Assembly (NCBI GenBank): GCA_902517565.1
Contig: CABYCU010000001.1
Span: 186,001 to 250,000 of the forward strand
Direction: 5' to 3'
DNA length: 64,000 bases
Origin: an uncultured SAR86 cluster bacterium
Lineage (GTDB): Bacteria; Pseudomonadota; Gammaproteobacteria; Magnimaribacterales; Magnimaribacteraceae
Both the position numbers and the translations under genes were made by a program. The first letter of the stretch is position 1. Every line of letters starts with the position of its first letter. The notes under the pieces are model-generated. The model did no database searches and was not told the DNA's origin. It saw nothing but the letters and a program-made list of their open reading frames with translations. This document shows positions 27,064 through 35,700 of this stretch, in pieces.

Positions 27064-28623
27064 ATGATTAGATTTTCTTTAGATGAAATAAAGAAATCAC
27101 AAGCAGCTTCGGAACTTAATTTCATCAACAGAGGAATTGAAAAGGAAAGCCTAAGAATAGATTCATCTGGGCAAATATCTCAACAAGTGCATCCGAACGG
27201 TCTTGGAGCAGCTTTAACAAATCCCTATATAACAACTGATTTCTCCGAAGCTTTATTGGAACTGGTTACTCCCACATTTACTAGCGCATCGGATTGTTTA
27301 AAATTTCTGAGTGACCTCCATATTTTTGTAAACCAAAACCTAGAGGAAGAATCTCTGTGGCCGTTAAGCATGCCATGCTTAATTGAATCTGAAAATGATA
27401 TACCTATCGGTTACTACGGAAAGTCTAATCAGGGAATGATGAAAACTATTTACAGAAGAGGTTTATCTAATAGATATGGTAGTACTATGCAGGCAATAGC
27501 CGGCATTCATTATAACTTCTCCTTTTCAGATAAATTCTTAAAGATATTGGCTGAAGTTAAATCGAAAAATCAAAAGGAATTAAAAAATGAAGTGTATTTG
27601 GGTATAGCTAGAAATTTTCGAAGATTCGGCTGGCTATATCTCTTGCTTTATGGTGCCTCTCCTTTGGCAAACAAATCTTTTGCAAAAGGTAGAAAGAATA
27701 ATCTAGATGGTCTCAATGCCGAAGATCTCTATAAGCAACATGCCACTTGTTTAAGAATGGGTGATTTAGGTTACATAAGCAAAGCACAAGATAAACTTAA
27801 TATTTCCTACAACTCTCTTGCTGAGTACGGCAATGATTTAAGAAATGCCCTAAAAACAACTTATAAAGATTATAAAAAGCTTGGAGAATTTGTAGATGGC
27901 GAGAGGATTCAATTAAATAACTCTATTATTCAAATAGAAAATGAATACTACAGCACCATAAGACCAAAAAGAGTTTGTCCTACTGGTGAGAGGCCAATAA
28001 ATGTATTAGAAGAAAAAGGAATAGATTATGTTGAATTGAGGTGCATAGATCTCAATCCTAATTCCTTCACAGGAATTACTGAACAACAGATATATTTTCT
28101 AGACTTATTAATTTTATATAGCTTCTTTACTGAGAGCCCAGAGATAACGGAATCAGAATCCAATGAACTCTTCAAAACACACAAAACTGTTGTAAACGAA
28201 GGAAGAATGCCCAACGCAAAGATAGAAACTCTTACCGGAGAGGTATCGATTAAAGAAGAGGCTATTAGAATATTGAAAGGAATGGAGGAGATAGCAAGCT
28301 TCATGGATGATGAGGTTTCTGTGGAAGGAAGTAACGTCTGGTCAGACAATCTAGAATACCAAAAAAAGGTTATAGAGAATTTAGAATACTCTTTAAGTGG
28401 ATCACTTCTCAAGGAGATCCAAGATAGAAACATAACCTATCAAGAATATGGAATGGAGTTATCTAATCTGCATAAAAAACAAATGAGTGACCTCTCTATG
28501 GATAACAAATATGACTTTGCTGCTATCTCTAAAGAATCTGTGGAAGCTGCTAAAAAATTAGAAAAGGATCATCGGGTAGAATTTGAAGAGTACTTAAAAG
28601 ATTTTTTAAGCAAGATTTCTTGA
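27064..28623 (+). CDS. gshA: Glutamate-cysteine ligase
   Basis: First enzyme of glutathione synthesis, joining glutamate and cysteine. The 519-residue length and the blocks INRGIEKESLRID, TDFSEALLELVTP, YGKSNQGMMKTIYRRGLSNRYGS and IAGIHYNFSFS are typical of the gammaproteobacterial GshA type. RCIDLNP near residue 328 is also conserved. It follows pckA by 6 bp and is probably co-transcribed. gshB is not in the window. Confidence 0.95.
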   Translation: MIRFSLDEIKKSQAASELNFINRGIEKESLRIDSSGQISQQVHPNGLGAALTNPYITTDFSEALLELVTPTFTSASDCLKFLSDLHIFVNQNLEEESLWPLSMPCLIESENDIPIGYYGKSNQGMMKTIYRRGLSNRYGSTMQAIAGIHYNFSFSDKFLKILAEVKSKNQKELKNEVYLGIARNFRRFGWLYLLLYGASPLANKSFAKGRKNNLDGLNAEDLYKQHATCLRMGDLGYISKAQDKLNISYNSLAEYGNDLRNALKTTYKDYKKLGEFVDGERIQLNNSIIQIENEYYSTIRPKRVCPTGERPINVLEEKGIDYVELRCIDLNPNSFTGITEQQIYFLDLLILYSFFTESPEITESESNELFKTHKTVVNEGRMPNAKIETLTGEVSIKEEAIRILKGMEEIASFMDDEVSVEGSNVWSDNLEYQKKVIENLEYSLSGSLLKEIQDRNITYQEYGMELSNLHKKQMSDLSMDNKYDFAAISKESVEAAKKLEKDHRVEFEEYLKDFLSKIS

Positions 28624-28678
28624 CGTTTTGTTTTTTAACGTTAATTTAACTTCCTGAATATTTAATAAGGATCGTTAT

Positions 28679-29671
28679 ATGAAAGCATTTCTGTGTAAAG
28701 AATTTGGACCAGTTGACTCACATCAAGTTGAGGAAATAGAAGATCCAGTTGCAGGACCGGGACAAGTAGTAGTTGATATCAAAGCAACAGGTATAAGTTT
28801 TCCCGACGTACTCATAGTACAAGGCCTCTATCAATTTAAGCCTCCTTTCCCTTTCAGTCCTGGCAGCGAGATTTCTGGCGTAATATCTTCAGTAGGTGAA
28901 GGGGTCACTCTCCACAAGGAGGGTGATAGAGTTATGGGAAGTATTGGTTCAGGAGGCTTGTGCGAAAAAGGAGTGTATTCTGAGCATCAATTAATGCCCT
29001 TGCCTGAATCGATGGACTTCAATACAGCAGCAGGATTTCCGCTTAATTATGGCACTACTTATCATGCCTTCAAGCAAAGAGGTGAGTTAAAAGAAGGACA
29101 ATCTGTTTTAGTCTTAGGAGCGGGAGGTGGATTGGGAATTACAGCTATACATATAGCTAAAGCAATGGGTGCAAAAGTTATCGCTGCCGCTTCTTCGCAA
29201 GAAAAAATTGACCTGTGTAAAAAAGAAGGTGCTGATGAAGGAATCATCTACGAAAGAGATATGGATAGAGACTTGCAAAAAAAGTTTTCTGATCAAATTA
29301 AAGATGTCACCGGTGGGGGTGTAGATATGATCTATGACCTTGTAGGTGGCGACTATGCCGAACCCGCATTAAGAGCGATCGCGAGACACGGTAAATATCT
29401 AGTAATAGGCTTCACAGCAGGGATACCAAAAATGCCTTTAAATCTAACTCTGCTAAAGGAATGCCAAATAATTGGTGTTTTCTGGGGTCAATTTGCTGGT
29501 CTTGATCAGGCTGAAAATCAACAAAACTTTAAAGAGCTATTTGAGCTCCATGCAAAAGGGGAAATCAATCCATTTGTTACAGAAACCTTTTCTCTTGAAG
29601 AGTCTGCTAAAGCGATCAAAACCCTTGAAGACAGGAAGGTTCTAGGAAAAGTTGTTGTCAGTATGGAGTAA
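28679..29671 (+). CDS. NAD(P)H:quinone oxidoreductase-like MDR enzyme
   Basis: Medium-chain dehydrogenase/reductase of the zeta-crystallin/quinone reductase group, 330 residues. The N-terminal GroES-like domain is followed by the Rossmann motif LVLGAGGGLGITAIHIAK near residue 145. The cysteine and histidine zinc ligands of alcohol dehydrogenases are lacking. GSIGSGGLCEKGVYSEH and FGAAGSP-like SAQ.NFKELF blocks are family-like. It reduces quinones or enones with NADPH; the substrate is not identifiable. AAGGAT before the ATG is the ribosome site. The 55-bp gap after gshA holds no clear terminator. Confidence 0.85.
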   Translation: MKAFLCKEFGPVDSHQVEEIEDPVAGPGQVVVDIKATGISFPDVLIVQGLYQFKPPFPFSPGSEISGVISSVGEGVTLHKEGDRVMGSIGSGGLCEKGVYSEHQLMPLPESMDFNTAAGFPLNYGTTYHAFKQRGELKEGQSVLVLGAGGGLGITAIHIAKAMGAKVIAAASSQEKIDLCKKEGADEGIIYERDMDRDLQKKFSDQIKDVTGGGVDMIYDLVGGDYAEPALRAIARHGKYLVIGFTAGIPKMPLNLTLLKECQIIGVFWGQFAGLDQAENQQNFKELFELHAKGEINPFVTETFSLEESAKAIKTLEDRKVLGKVVVSME

Positions 29672-29683
29672 GAAAATTAAAGG

Positions 29684-30124
29684 ATGAAGAGAATAACTCT
29701 TCTAGGGCTTTTCCTGATGTCCTTTCAGGTACTTGCCGTGAATGAAAAAGATGACTTTGTTTATGACCTCTCTCTAGCAACTCAAGGAGTATCTGTCTCT
29801 CAGTACAACACCGGAGTCAATTACTCTATTGGAAGAGGGATAACCAAAGATCTAGAGAAGGCAATGTATTGGTATCAAAGAGCATCTGAACAAGGTCACT
29901 CTAAAGCACCTTTCAATATAGCCATTTTTTATAGTGATGGGATTGATATAGATCCTGATAGTCAGCTGGCTCTAAAATATTTTTTGATAGCCGAGGAAAG
30001 AGGCAATTTATCGGCAAAAAATTTCTTAAATAAATTAAGGCAATATGAAGAAATGCAAATGGAAGACGCCTTAATAAAGCTTTGCTGTCCTGACCCGTTA
30101 AGTCATTCAATGATAAAGAATTAA
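29684..30124 (+). CDS. Exported Sel1-repeat protein
   Basis: A 146-residue protein with a signal peptide (MKRITLLGLFLMSFQVLA) and about two Sel1-like repeats. The first is the YSIGRGITKDLEKAMYWYQRASEQGHSKAPFNIA unit and the second is YSDGIDIDPDSQLALKYFLIAEERGNLSAKN. Such repeats form helical scaffolds for protein contacts. It follows the MDR gene by 12 bp, with AAAGGATG overlapping the start. The C-terminal LIKLCCPDP contains two adjacent cysteines. Partner unknown. Confidence 0.75.
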   Translation: MKRITLLGLFLMSFQVLAVNEKDDFVYDLSLATQGVSVSQYNTGVNYSIGRGITKDLEKAMYWYQRASEQGHSKAPFNIAIFYSDGIDIDPDSQLALKYFLIAEERGNLSAKNFLNKLRQYEEMQMEDALIKLCCPDPLSHSMIKN

Positions 30125-30171
30125 TAGAAGATTCTATATAAAAGCTTATAATCGCGGCTTTCTCTAAATCC

Positions 30172-31956
30172 ATGTCTATAGAAAACCTTAGAAATATTGC
30201 CATTATTGCTCATGTAGATCATGGCAAAACTACTCTTGTTGATAAATTACTGCAGCAATCGGGAACACTTGATAGAAAGAATATGGACTCTGAAAGAGTA
30301 ATGGATTCTGATGATCAAGAAAGAGAAAGGGGAATCACAATTCTTGCAAAGAATACTGCCATCAAATGGAGAGATCATAGAATCAATATAGTAGATACGC
30401 CTGGTCATGCTGATTTTGGTGGTGAAGTTGAAAGAGTTCTGTCTATGGTAGATTCCGTTCTTTTACTAGTAGATGCAGTAGATGGACCAATGCCACAAAC
30501 TAGATTTGTTACTCAGAAAGCTTTTGATCAAGGACTGAATCCAATTCTTGTCATAAATAAAATAGATCGTCCAGGTGCAAGGCCTGATTGGGTCTTAGAT
30601 CAAGTATTTGATTTGTTTGATAGGCTTGGAGGGAATAATGACCAACTTGATTTTCCTGTCATTTACGCTTCAGCACTAAATGGAGTTGCTGGATTAGATG
30701 AAGATGATATATCAGATGACATGTCTCCTTTGTTGGACCTCATTTTAGAGAAAGTGAATCCTCCTGAAGTAAATGATCAAGGTCCTCTTCAAATGCAAAT
30801 AAGTGCCTTAGATTACAACAGTTATGTCGGGGTAATTGGAATAGGCAGAATAAGTAGAGGAAAAATAAAGCCAAATGAGCAGGTCATAGTCATAGATGCG
30901 AATCATTCTGAAAGAAAAGGTAAAGTACTCCAAGTAATGGGATACAACGGGCTAGAGAGGACTGAAGTCACAGAGGCCCAAGCCGGAGACATTATTTGTG
31001 TCACAGGTATAGATAAGCTCAATATCTCGGATACTATATGTAATCCTGAAAAGATTGAAGCCCTCCCCCCTTTAAGTGTTGATGAGCCGACAGTAAGCAT
31101 GACCTTTCAAGTTAATAACTCACCATTCGCAGGAAGAGAGGGGAAATATATTTCTTCAAGGAACTTGAAAGAGCGTCTCGAACAAGAATTAATTCATAAT
31201 GTTGCTCTTAGAGTAGAGCAAGGTGATTCTCCCGATAAATTTAAAGTCTCTGGTCGTGGTGAGCTACATCTATCCGTGTTAATTGAAAATATGAGAAGAG
31301 AAGATTACGAACTCGGCGTTTCTAAACCAGAGGTCATTCAAAAAGAAGTCAATGGAGAGATTCACGAACCTTTCGAGCAAATTGTTATAGATATTGAAGA
31401 TAAACATCAAGGTTCAGTCATGGAAGAAATGGGACAAAGGAAGGCTGACTTACAGAATATGGAACCTGATGGAAAAGGAAGAATTAAATTAGAGTTCTTA
31501 GCCCCTTCCAGAGGAATGATTGGTTTTAGATCTAGCTTTCTAACAATGACAAGCGGAACAGGGATTATGACGAGCGTTTTTGATCACTATGGCAAAGCCA
31601 AAGACGGTGAATTGGCTAAAAGACAAAATGGTGTGCTTGTATCAATGGCAGCTGGAAAAACCTTAGCCTACTCTCTATTTAACTTGCAAGAAAGAGGAAG
31701 GATGTTTTTGGGACACGGAACCGATGTTTATATTGGACAAATAGTAGGTCTTCACTCTAGAGATAATGATCTTCCTGTTAATCCCACTAAAGCTAAGCAG
31801 TTAACTAATATACGAGCTGCTGGAACAGACGAAAATCTCATATTAACCCCTCATATAGAACACACTCTGGAGCAGGCCTTAGAATTTGTTGAAGATGATG
31901 AGCTTGTAGAAGTAACTCCACAATCTATTAGATTAAGAAAAAAAGATATTAGATAA
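30172..31956 (+). CDS. typA: Translational GTPase TypA/BipA
   Basis: Ribosome-binding GTPase of the EF-G superfamily, involved in 50S assembly and stress or cold growth. Length 594 is near the usual 605. G1 is [15 protein letters not shown], switch II is [15 protein letters not shown] and G4 is [12 protein letters not shown]. The BipA-specific C-terminal half contains [31 protein letters not shown] at 30147-30152 lies about 20 bp before the ATG. There is no Shine-Dalgarno. Confidence 0.96.
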   Translation: MSIENLRNIAIIAHVDHGKTTLVDKLLQQSGTLDRKNMDSERVMDSDDQERERGITILAKNTAIKWRDHRINIVDTPGHADFGGEVERVLSMVDSVLLLVDAVDGPMPQTRFVTQKAFDQGLNPILVINKIDRPGARPDWVLDQVFDLFDRLGGNNDQLDFPVIYASALNGVAGLDEDDISDDMSPLLDLILEKVNPPEVNDQGPLQMQISALDYNSYVGVIGIGRISRGKIKPNEQVIVIDANHSERKGKVLQVMGYNGLERTEVTEAQAGDIICVTGIDKLNISDTICNPEKIEALPPLSVDEPTVSMTFQVNNSPFAGREGKYISSRNLKERLEQELIHNVALRVEQGDSPDKFKVSGRGELHLSVLIENMRREDYELGVSKPEVIQKEVNGEIHEPFEQIVIDIEDKHQGSVMEEMGQRKADLQNMEPDGKGRIKLEFLAPSRGMIGFRSSFLTMTSGTGIMTSVFDHYGKAKDGELAKRQNGVLVSMAAGKTLAYSLFNLQERGRMFLGHGTDVYIGQIVGLHSRDNDLPVNPTKAKQLTNIRAAGTDENLILTPHIEHTLEQALEFVEDDELVEVTPQSIRLRKKDIR

Positions 31957-31964
31957 TACCTACT

Positions 31965-33038
31965 ATGAAAAAAATCCATTTATTTTGGTTGTTGTTAGCA
32001 ATCTCTATCAATATCTCATCTGAATCTATGCAAGGCATGGATCATCATCAGCATAAAGGAATGGGGGATCATGCAAAACACTCTGCGAAAATGCATGGCC
32101 CAATAGGATTAATGGGTGATCATTTTCATAAAAAAGGCGAATCTATGGTCTCTATTCGCTATATGAAAATGTCGATGAATCAAAACTATATTGGTTCTAA
32201 GAAGATATCTGACTTAGAAATACTTCAATTACCCAATCCTAATGGTATGCCCAAAAATCTTAGTGTCGTGCCTCAAGACATGGATATGGATATGATTATG
32301 TTGGGTGCAATGTATGCACCAACAGATTTCGTAACTTTGATGAGTATGGCAACATTTAATTCTAAGTCTATGAACTTGAAAACCTATCAACCAATGATGG
32401 AAAGAAATGCACTTGGTGACTTCACTACAAAATCATCTGATTTATCGATATTTAATTTCTCTGCTTTATTTACAATATACGACGAAGATAAATCTAAATT
32501 TCATGCCCAGTTAGGATTGGAAAAGAATATGGGTAAGAACGATCTACAGGGTCAAGTTCTTATGCCCATGGGAAGTTTAGGTTCTATTGTTATGCCTTAC
32601 GGCATGCAAAGTGGAGATAAATCCTACTCTGTATTAAGTGCGATAACGTATACAAAAACTTATGGAAGTTGGAAGTTAGGTGGACAAATAAAATCAAAGT
32701 TAAATATTCAAAACAAAGAATGGAATTTTGGTGATGTAAGTGAGATAAATATCTGGAGTCAAAGAGACTTAAATAATATTTCCGCATGGTCCTTGAGATT
32801 AAAAATTCAAGACGTCAAATCCATAGACGGTCTTAATAAGAAAATTGAAGCTCCGGTTCAAACTGCTAATCCTTTGAATTATGGTGGAGAAACAGTAACC
32901 TTTGGAATTGGTATTAATGTTATGTTGCCGCAAGGGAGTATAGGTTTAGAAGCTTACAAACCAATTTCAAGAGATTTGAATGGCCCTCAAATGTCTATGG
33001 ATTGGGGTTTGCAGGCTGGCTATCACTTGTCTTTCTAA
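31965..33038 (+). CDS. His/Met-rich outer-membrane protein, possible metal-linked barrel
   Basis: A 357-residue exported protein with a signal peptide (about 1-20) followed by a His/Met-rich N-terminus (MDHHQHKGMGDHAKHSAKMH) and GLMGDHFHKKGESMVSIRYM. The rest alternates polar and hydrophobic residues and has many glycines, consistent with a beta-barrel ending in ...AGYHLSF, a terminal Phe as in outer-membrane proteins. From memory, proteins with the MGDHxHKxGExMxSYRYM block are annotated as transporters, often near copper-resistance genes. Metal binding by the N-terminus is plausible. It starts 8 bp after typA. Confidence 0.65.
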   Translation: MKKIHLFWLLLAISINISSESMQGMDHHQHKGMGDHAKHSAKMHGPIGLMGDHFHKKGESMVSIRYMKMSMNQNYIGSKKISDLEILQLPNPNGMPKNLSVVPQDMDMDMIMLGAMYAPTDFVTLMSMATFNSKSMNLKTYQPMMERNALGDFTTKSSDLSIFNFSALFTIYDEDKSKFHAQLGLEKNMGKNDLQGQVLMPMGSLGSIVMPYGMQSGDKSYSVLSAITYTKTYGSWKLGGQIKSKLNIQNKEWNFGDVSEINIWSQRDLNNISAWSLRLKIQDVKSIDGLNKKIEAPVQTANPLNYGGETVTFGIGINVMLPQGSIGLEAYKPISRDLNGPQMSMDWGLQAGYHLSF

Positions 33039-33134
33039 AAAATATTTACCCTTTTAAGAACTATAAAATTAAAGGTATTTGAGAAACTAGTCTGTTAATA
33101 TTTGTATACAAGAACATCAAAAAAGGAGATTGGA

Positions 33135-33428
33135 ATGACTGTAAGCGTGATATTAGAGGGCACTCTACACGACGGAGAGAGAGAGAATTTTACCAGTATA
33201 TGTACAGAAGCATTTAAGGTCACGAGAGCTTTTGATGGATGTCAGAGCGTTGATCTAACTTACAATACAGAAAACCCTAATAATTGGGTTTTTGCTGAAG
33301 TCTGGGATTCTAAGGTGCACTATGAAAAATATCTTCAATTTAGGACTGAAGACGGAACATTAGATGCTGTAGCTTCGCTGTGTGAAGAAGCTCCTTCCAT
33401 AAGAATATTTGATATTGTTGCAACCTAA
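33135..33428 (+). CDS. Antibiotic biosynthesis monooxygenase (ABM)-like protein
   Basis: A small ferredoxin-like-fold protein of 97 residues. The track starts at TTG 33102, but AAAAGGAGATTGGAATG gives a clear ribosome site for the ATG at 33135. The body (VILEGTLHDGERENF..., NTENPNNWVFAEVWDSKVHYEKYLQFR) fits the ABM dimeric alpha/beta barrel group, whose members include quinone-oxidising monooxygenases and many of unknown role. Saccharopine dehydrogenase-like and DoxX genes follow on the same strand. Confidence 0.75.
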   Translation: MTVSVILEGTLHDGERENFTSICTEAFKVTRAFDGCQSVDLTYNTENPNNWVFAEVWDSKVHYEKYLQFRTEDGTLDAVASLCEEAPSIRIFDIVAT

Positions 33429-33437
33429 AATTTATCC

Positions 33438-34622
33438 ATGAAAGTTTTAGCCTTAGGTGGAAGCGGAGGAATGGGAAGATTCGCAGTTGAATCAAGTATG
33501 GATTTCGAAAATGTGAGTAAGATAACTGTGGCTGATATTAATGCCGAAGCAGCAATTGCCTTTGCAGAATCGATGAACGAAAAGGTTACAGGTATTGGCT
33601 TAGATGTGACTAATATTGATGCTCTCAAAGAACAAATGCAGCAAGCAGATGTAGTTATAAATACCGTAGGGCCTTTCTTCAAATATGGTCCACCAATCCT
33701 TGAAGCGTCGTTAGATTCAGGTTGCGACTATCTTGATATAAATGATGACTGGGAGCCTACTCTTGAAATGCTTCAGTTTCATGAAAAGGCAGAAAGTAAT
33801 TCTAAAACGGCAATACTGGGTATGGGAGCAAGCCCTGGTCTAACAAATATGCTGGGAGCTGCTGCAATAGGAGAATTAGATGCAGTAGAAACTCTTTATA
33901 CAGGTTGGACTATGGATGGTGCCACGCCTGAAGAAGAATCATCTCAATCAGGTGTTAATGCAGCAATGGTCCATGCAGTTCAGCAAATGACCGGAACAGT
34001 CAGAATACATAATGACGGTAAATCCAAGATGGTCAAACCTCTTAAAGAGATTGAAGTTGACTTTCCTGGCTTTGGAAAATTCAAACCACGTATATTTGGG
34101 CATCCAGAAGCTATTACCTTTCCTCATCATTTCAAAACGATTAGAAACAGCATCAATTTAGCTCATGGAAGTGGTTTCGGTGTGCTCAAGTGGATAATGA
34201 GACTTGTGGATTGGAAAATTATTTCTGTAGAAAGAGCTGCAGGCATAGTCCAAAACCTTTCATCGTCCATAAGAGAGGATCTAGAGAAGCAAGGAATTGA
34301 TTCCAGACTTAATCTAAAAAACACTAACCTTTCAGAGCCTCCTCCTCTATATGCATTAGCCATAGGGCTTAAAGATGGAGAAAAGGCATCTTGTGGAACA
34401 ATGTTCAACTCTTCTGAATTAATCAGCATGGGAGAAGCTACCGGCATTCCACTTGCTTGCGGTTTAAAACTTTTAGTAGACGGAAAAATTTTAAAAAAGG
34501 GAGTTTTTGCCCCAGAAGGAGTAATAGATCCAAATAATTTTTTCAAAGAACTGGATAATATTAGTAATTTACTAGATACCAATGGCAGTGAAATGATTAG
34601 TATCTTTAGAAGCTGGATGTAA
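33438..34622 (+). CDS. Saccharopine dehydrogenase-family oxidoreductase
   Basis: A 394-residue Rossmann protein starting MKVLALGGSGGMGRFAVESS, followed by a NTVGPFFKYGPPILEASLDSG block that is typical of the saccharopine dehydrogenase NADP-binding family. True lysine-pathway function is unlikely: no LYS-type partner genes are present, and bacterial relatives with this C-terminal part include enoyl reductases and uncharacterised proteins. It begins 9 bp after the ABM gene and probably shares its transcript. Confidence 0.8.
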   Translation: MKVLALGGSGGMGRFAVESSMDFENVSKITVADINAEAAIAFAESMNEKVTGIGLDVTNIDALKEQMQQADVVINTVGPFFKYGPPILEASLDSGCDYLDINDDWEPTLEMLQFHEKAESNSKTAILGMGASPGLTNMLGAAAIGELDAVETLYTGWTMDGATPEEESSQSGVNAAMVHAVQQMTGTVRIHNDGKSKMVKPLKEIEVDFPGFGKFKPRIFGHPEAITFPHHFKTIRNSINLAHGSGFGVLKWIMRLVDWKIISVERAAGIVQNLSSSIREDLEKQGIDSRLNLKNTNLSEPPPLYALAIGLKDGEKASCGTMFNSSELISMGEATGIPLACGLKLLVDGKILKKGVFAPEGVIDPNNFFKELDNISNLLDTNGSEMISIFRSWM

Positions 34623-34646
34623 AATAAACGAAACTTGGAGTAATGA

Positions 34647-35090
34647 ATGGAAAAAATTAATAACTTTTTAGATAGGGTGGCGTTACCTTTACATGGAATA
34701 GCGGATTGGTTGTTAAGACTCGGTCTTGGTATTGCTTTCTTTTTACATGGATATGGAAAACTTCCTATATCTGAGGGATTTGTAGGTTGGCTGAGCTCTA
34801 AGGGAATACCTATGGCTGAAGCAACTGCTTATCTTGTTGCATGGGGAGAAATATTAGCAGGGCTAGGAATCATTATTGGTGGCATCTTGGCCAAACCGAT
34901 GAATCAATTAGGCCACTTTGTAACGAGAGTATCAGGAGGCGCTATCGGAGTAATCATGATATTTGCGTTGTTAATTGCCCATTCCGATTGGGGAATTTTC
35001 TTTGGTGAAAGAGGCTCGGTTCTTTTTGCTAGCGAGCAACTTTTCCTCTTATTATTAGGAACTTTCTACGCTATTAGAGGAAATACCTAA
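34647..35090 (+). CDS. DoxX-family membrane protein
   Basis: A 147-residue integral membrane protein with four predicted spans. The first has the family block LLRLGLGIAFFLHGYGKL, then EILAGLGIIIGGIL. DoxX relatives are quinone-linked membrane subunits or stress-associated proteins of unclear function. TTGGAG lies about 6 bp before the ATG. Last gene of a plus-strand run, 9 bp from the convergent cupin gene. Confidence 0.85.
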   Translation: MEKINNFLDRVALPLHGIADWLLRLGLGIAFFLHGYGKLPISEGFVGWLSSKGIPMAEATAYLVAWGEILAGLGIIIGGILAKPMNQLGHFVTRVSGGAIGVIMIFALLIAHSDWGIFFGERGSVLFASEQLFLLLLGTFYAIRGNT

Positions 35091-35099
35091 ATAGGATAT

Positions 35100-35555
35100 T
35101 TACTTTGAGTATTCCTCGTTTAGTTCTTTAAGGGCTGCGAAATCCATTATTTGAACAACCTCCATATTTTCATCCAAAAGTTCGTAAATAGGGTCATTAT
35201 CGGTATAGGGACGCAGACTGAAATAAACAATCACATCTTCATCACCTCCACCTTCAGTATGAGCTTCGCCCGGGGTTCCTGACTTAAAAACACCCGCTGG
35301 ACGAACGCTTTTTAAATTACCATCAGGAAAATAAGTCCGTAACTCACCCTGCACTGTAAAAGTACTGTAATTTGAACAATGCCTATGCATATGAATTTTT
35401 TCATTAGCAGCAAACTTAAATAAGAGATCAACTATTTTTGCACTCTCATCTACATTCAGAAAAGATAGAGAGACGTGTTCTAAAGGATCTCCATCTGGTC
35501 CAGGAGCTGGTTTCCAATCTATAGAATTTTCATCAAATTGAATTAAATTTTGCAT
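35100..35555 (-). CDS. Cupin-domain protein
   Basis: A 151-residue single-domain cupin. Motif 1 is KIHMHRHCSNYSTFTVQGEL with three histidines, and motif 2 is PGEAHTEGGGDEDVIVYFSL. It resembles the ChrR-like or 2,4'-dihydroxyacetophenone dioxygenase-like cupins. Metal binding is likely; enzymatic activity is unknown. The ATG has TAAAAGGAA upstream. It lies downstream of the TonB receptor terminator, so it probably has its own promoter in the T-rich stretch 35556-35600. Confidence 0.7.
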   Translation of the reverse strand: MQNLIQFDENSIDWKPAPGPDGDPLEHVSLSFLNVDESAKIVDLLFKFAANEKIHMHRHCSNYSTFTVQGELRTYFPDGNLKSVRPAGVFKSGTPGEAHTEGGGDEDVIVYFSLRPYTDNDPIYELLDENMEVVQIMDFAALKELNEEYSK

Positions 35556-35601
35556 AGTTTATTCCTTTTATATTACTCTTTTTATTATATTATTTTTTTA
35601 G

Positions 35602-35632
35602 AAAAAAAGGGCCAAGAATCCTTTCTTGGCCC
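35602..35632 (-). terminator. Rho-independent terminator after the TonB receptor gene
   Basis: GGGCCAAGAA and TTCTTGGCCC form a perfect 10-bp stem with the loop TCCT. On the minus strand it is followed by a run of seven T. It is about 70 bp beyond the TonB receptor stop. Confidence 0.9.
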
Positions 35633-35653
35633 TCAATCCTGTAATGCCTTTGG

Positions 35654-35700
35654 GGATATAGCAATACATACCTAACGTAAGTTAGGCCAAAGCTATAGCC
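35654..35700 (-). other. Nested hairpin right after the TonB receptor stop codon
   Basis: An inner perfect stem CCTAAC-GTAA-GTTAGG lies within an outer stem GGATATAGC/GCTATAGCC (one mismatch). It occupies the 3' UTR between the receptor stop (TAG at 35702-35700) and the terminator. No family was recognised. Confidence 0.45.
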
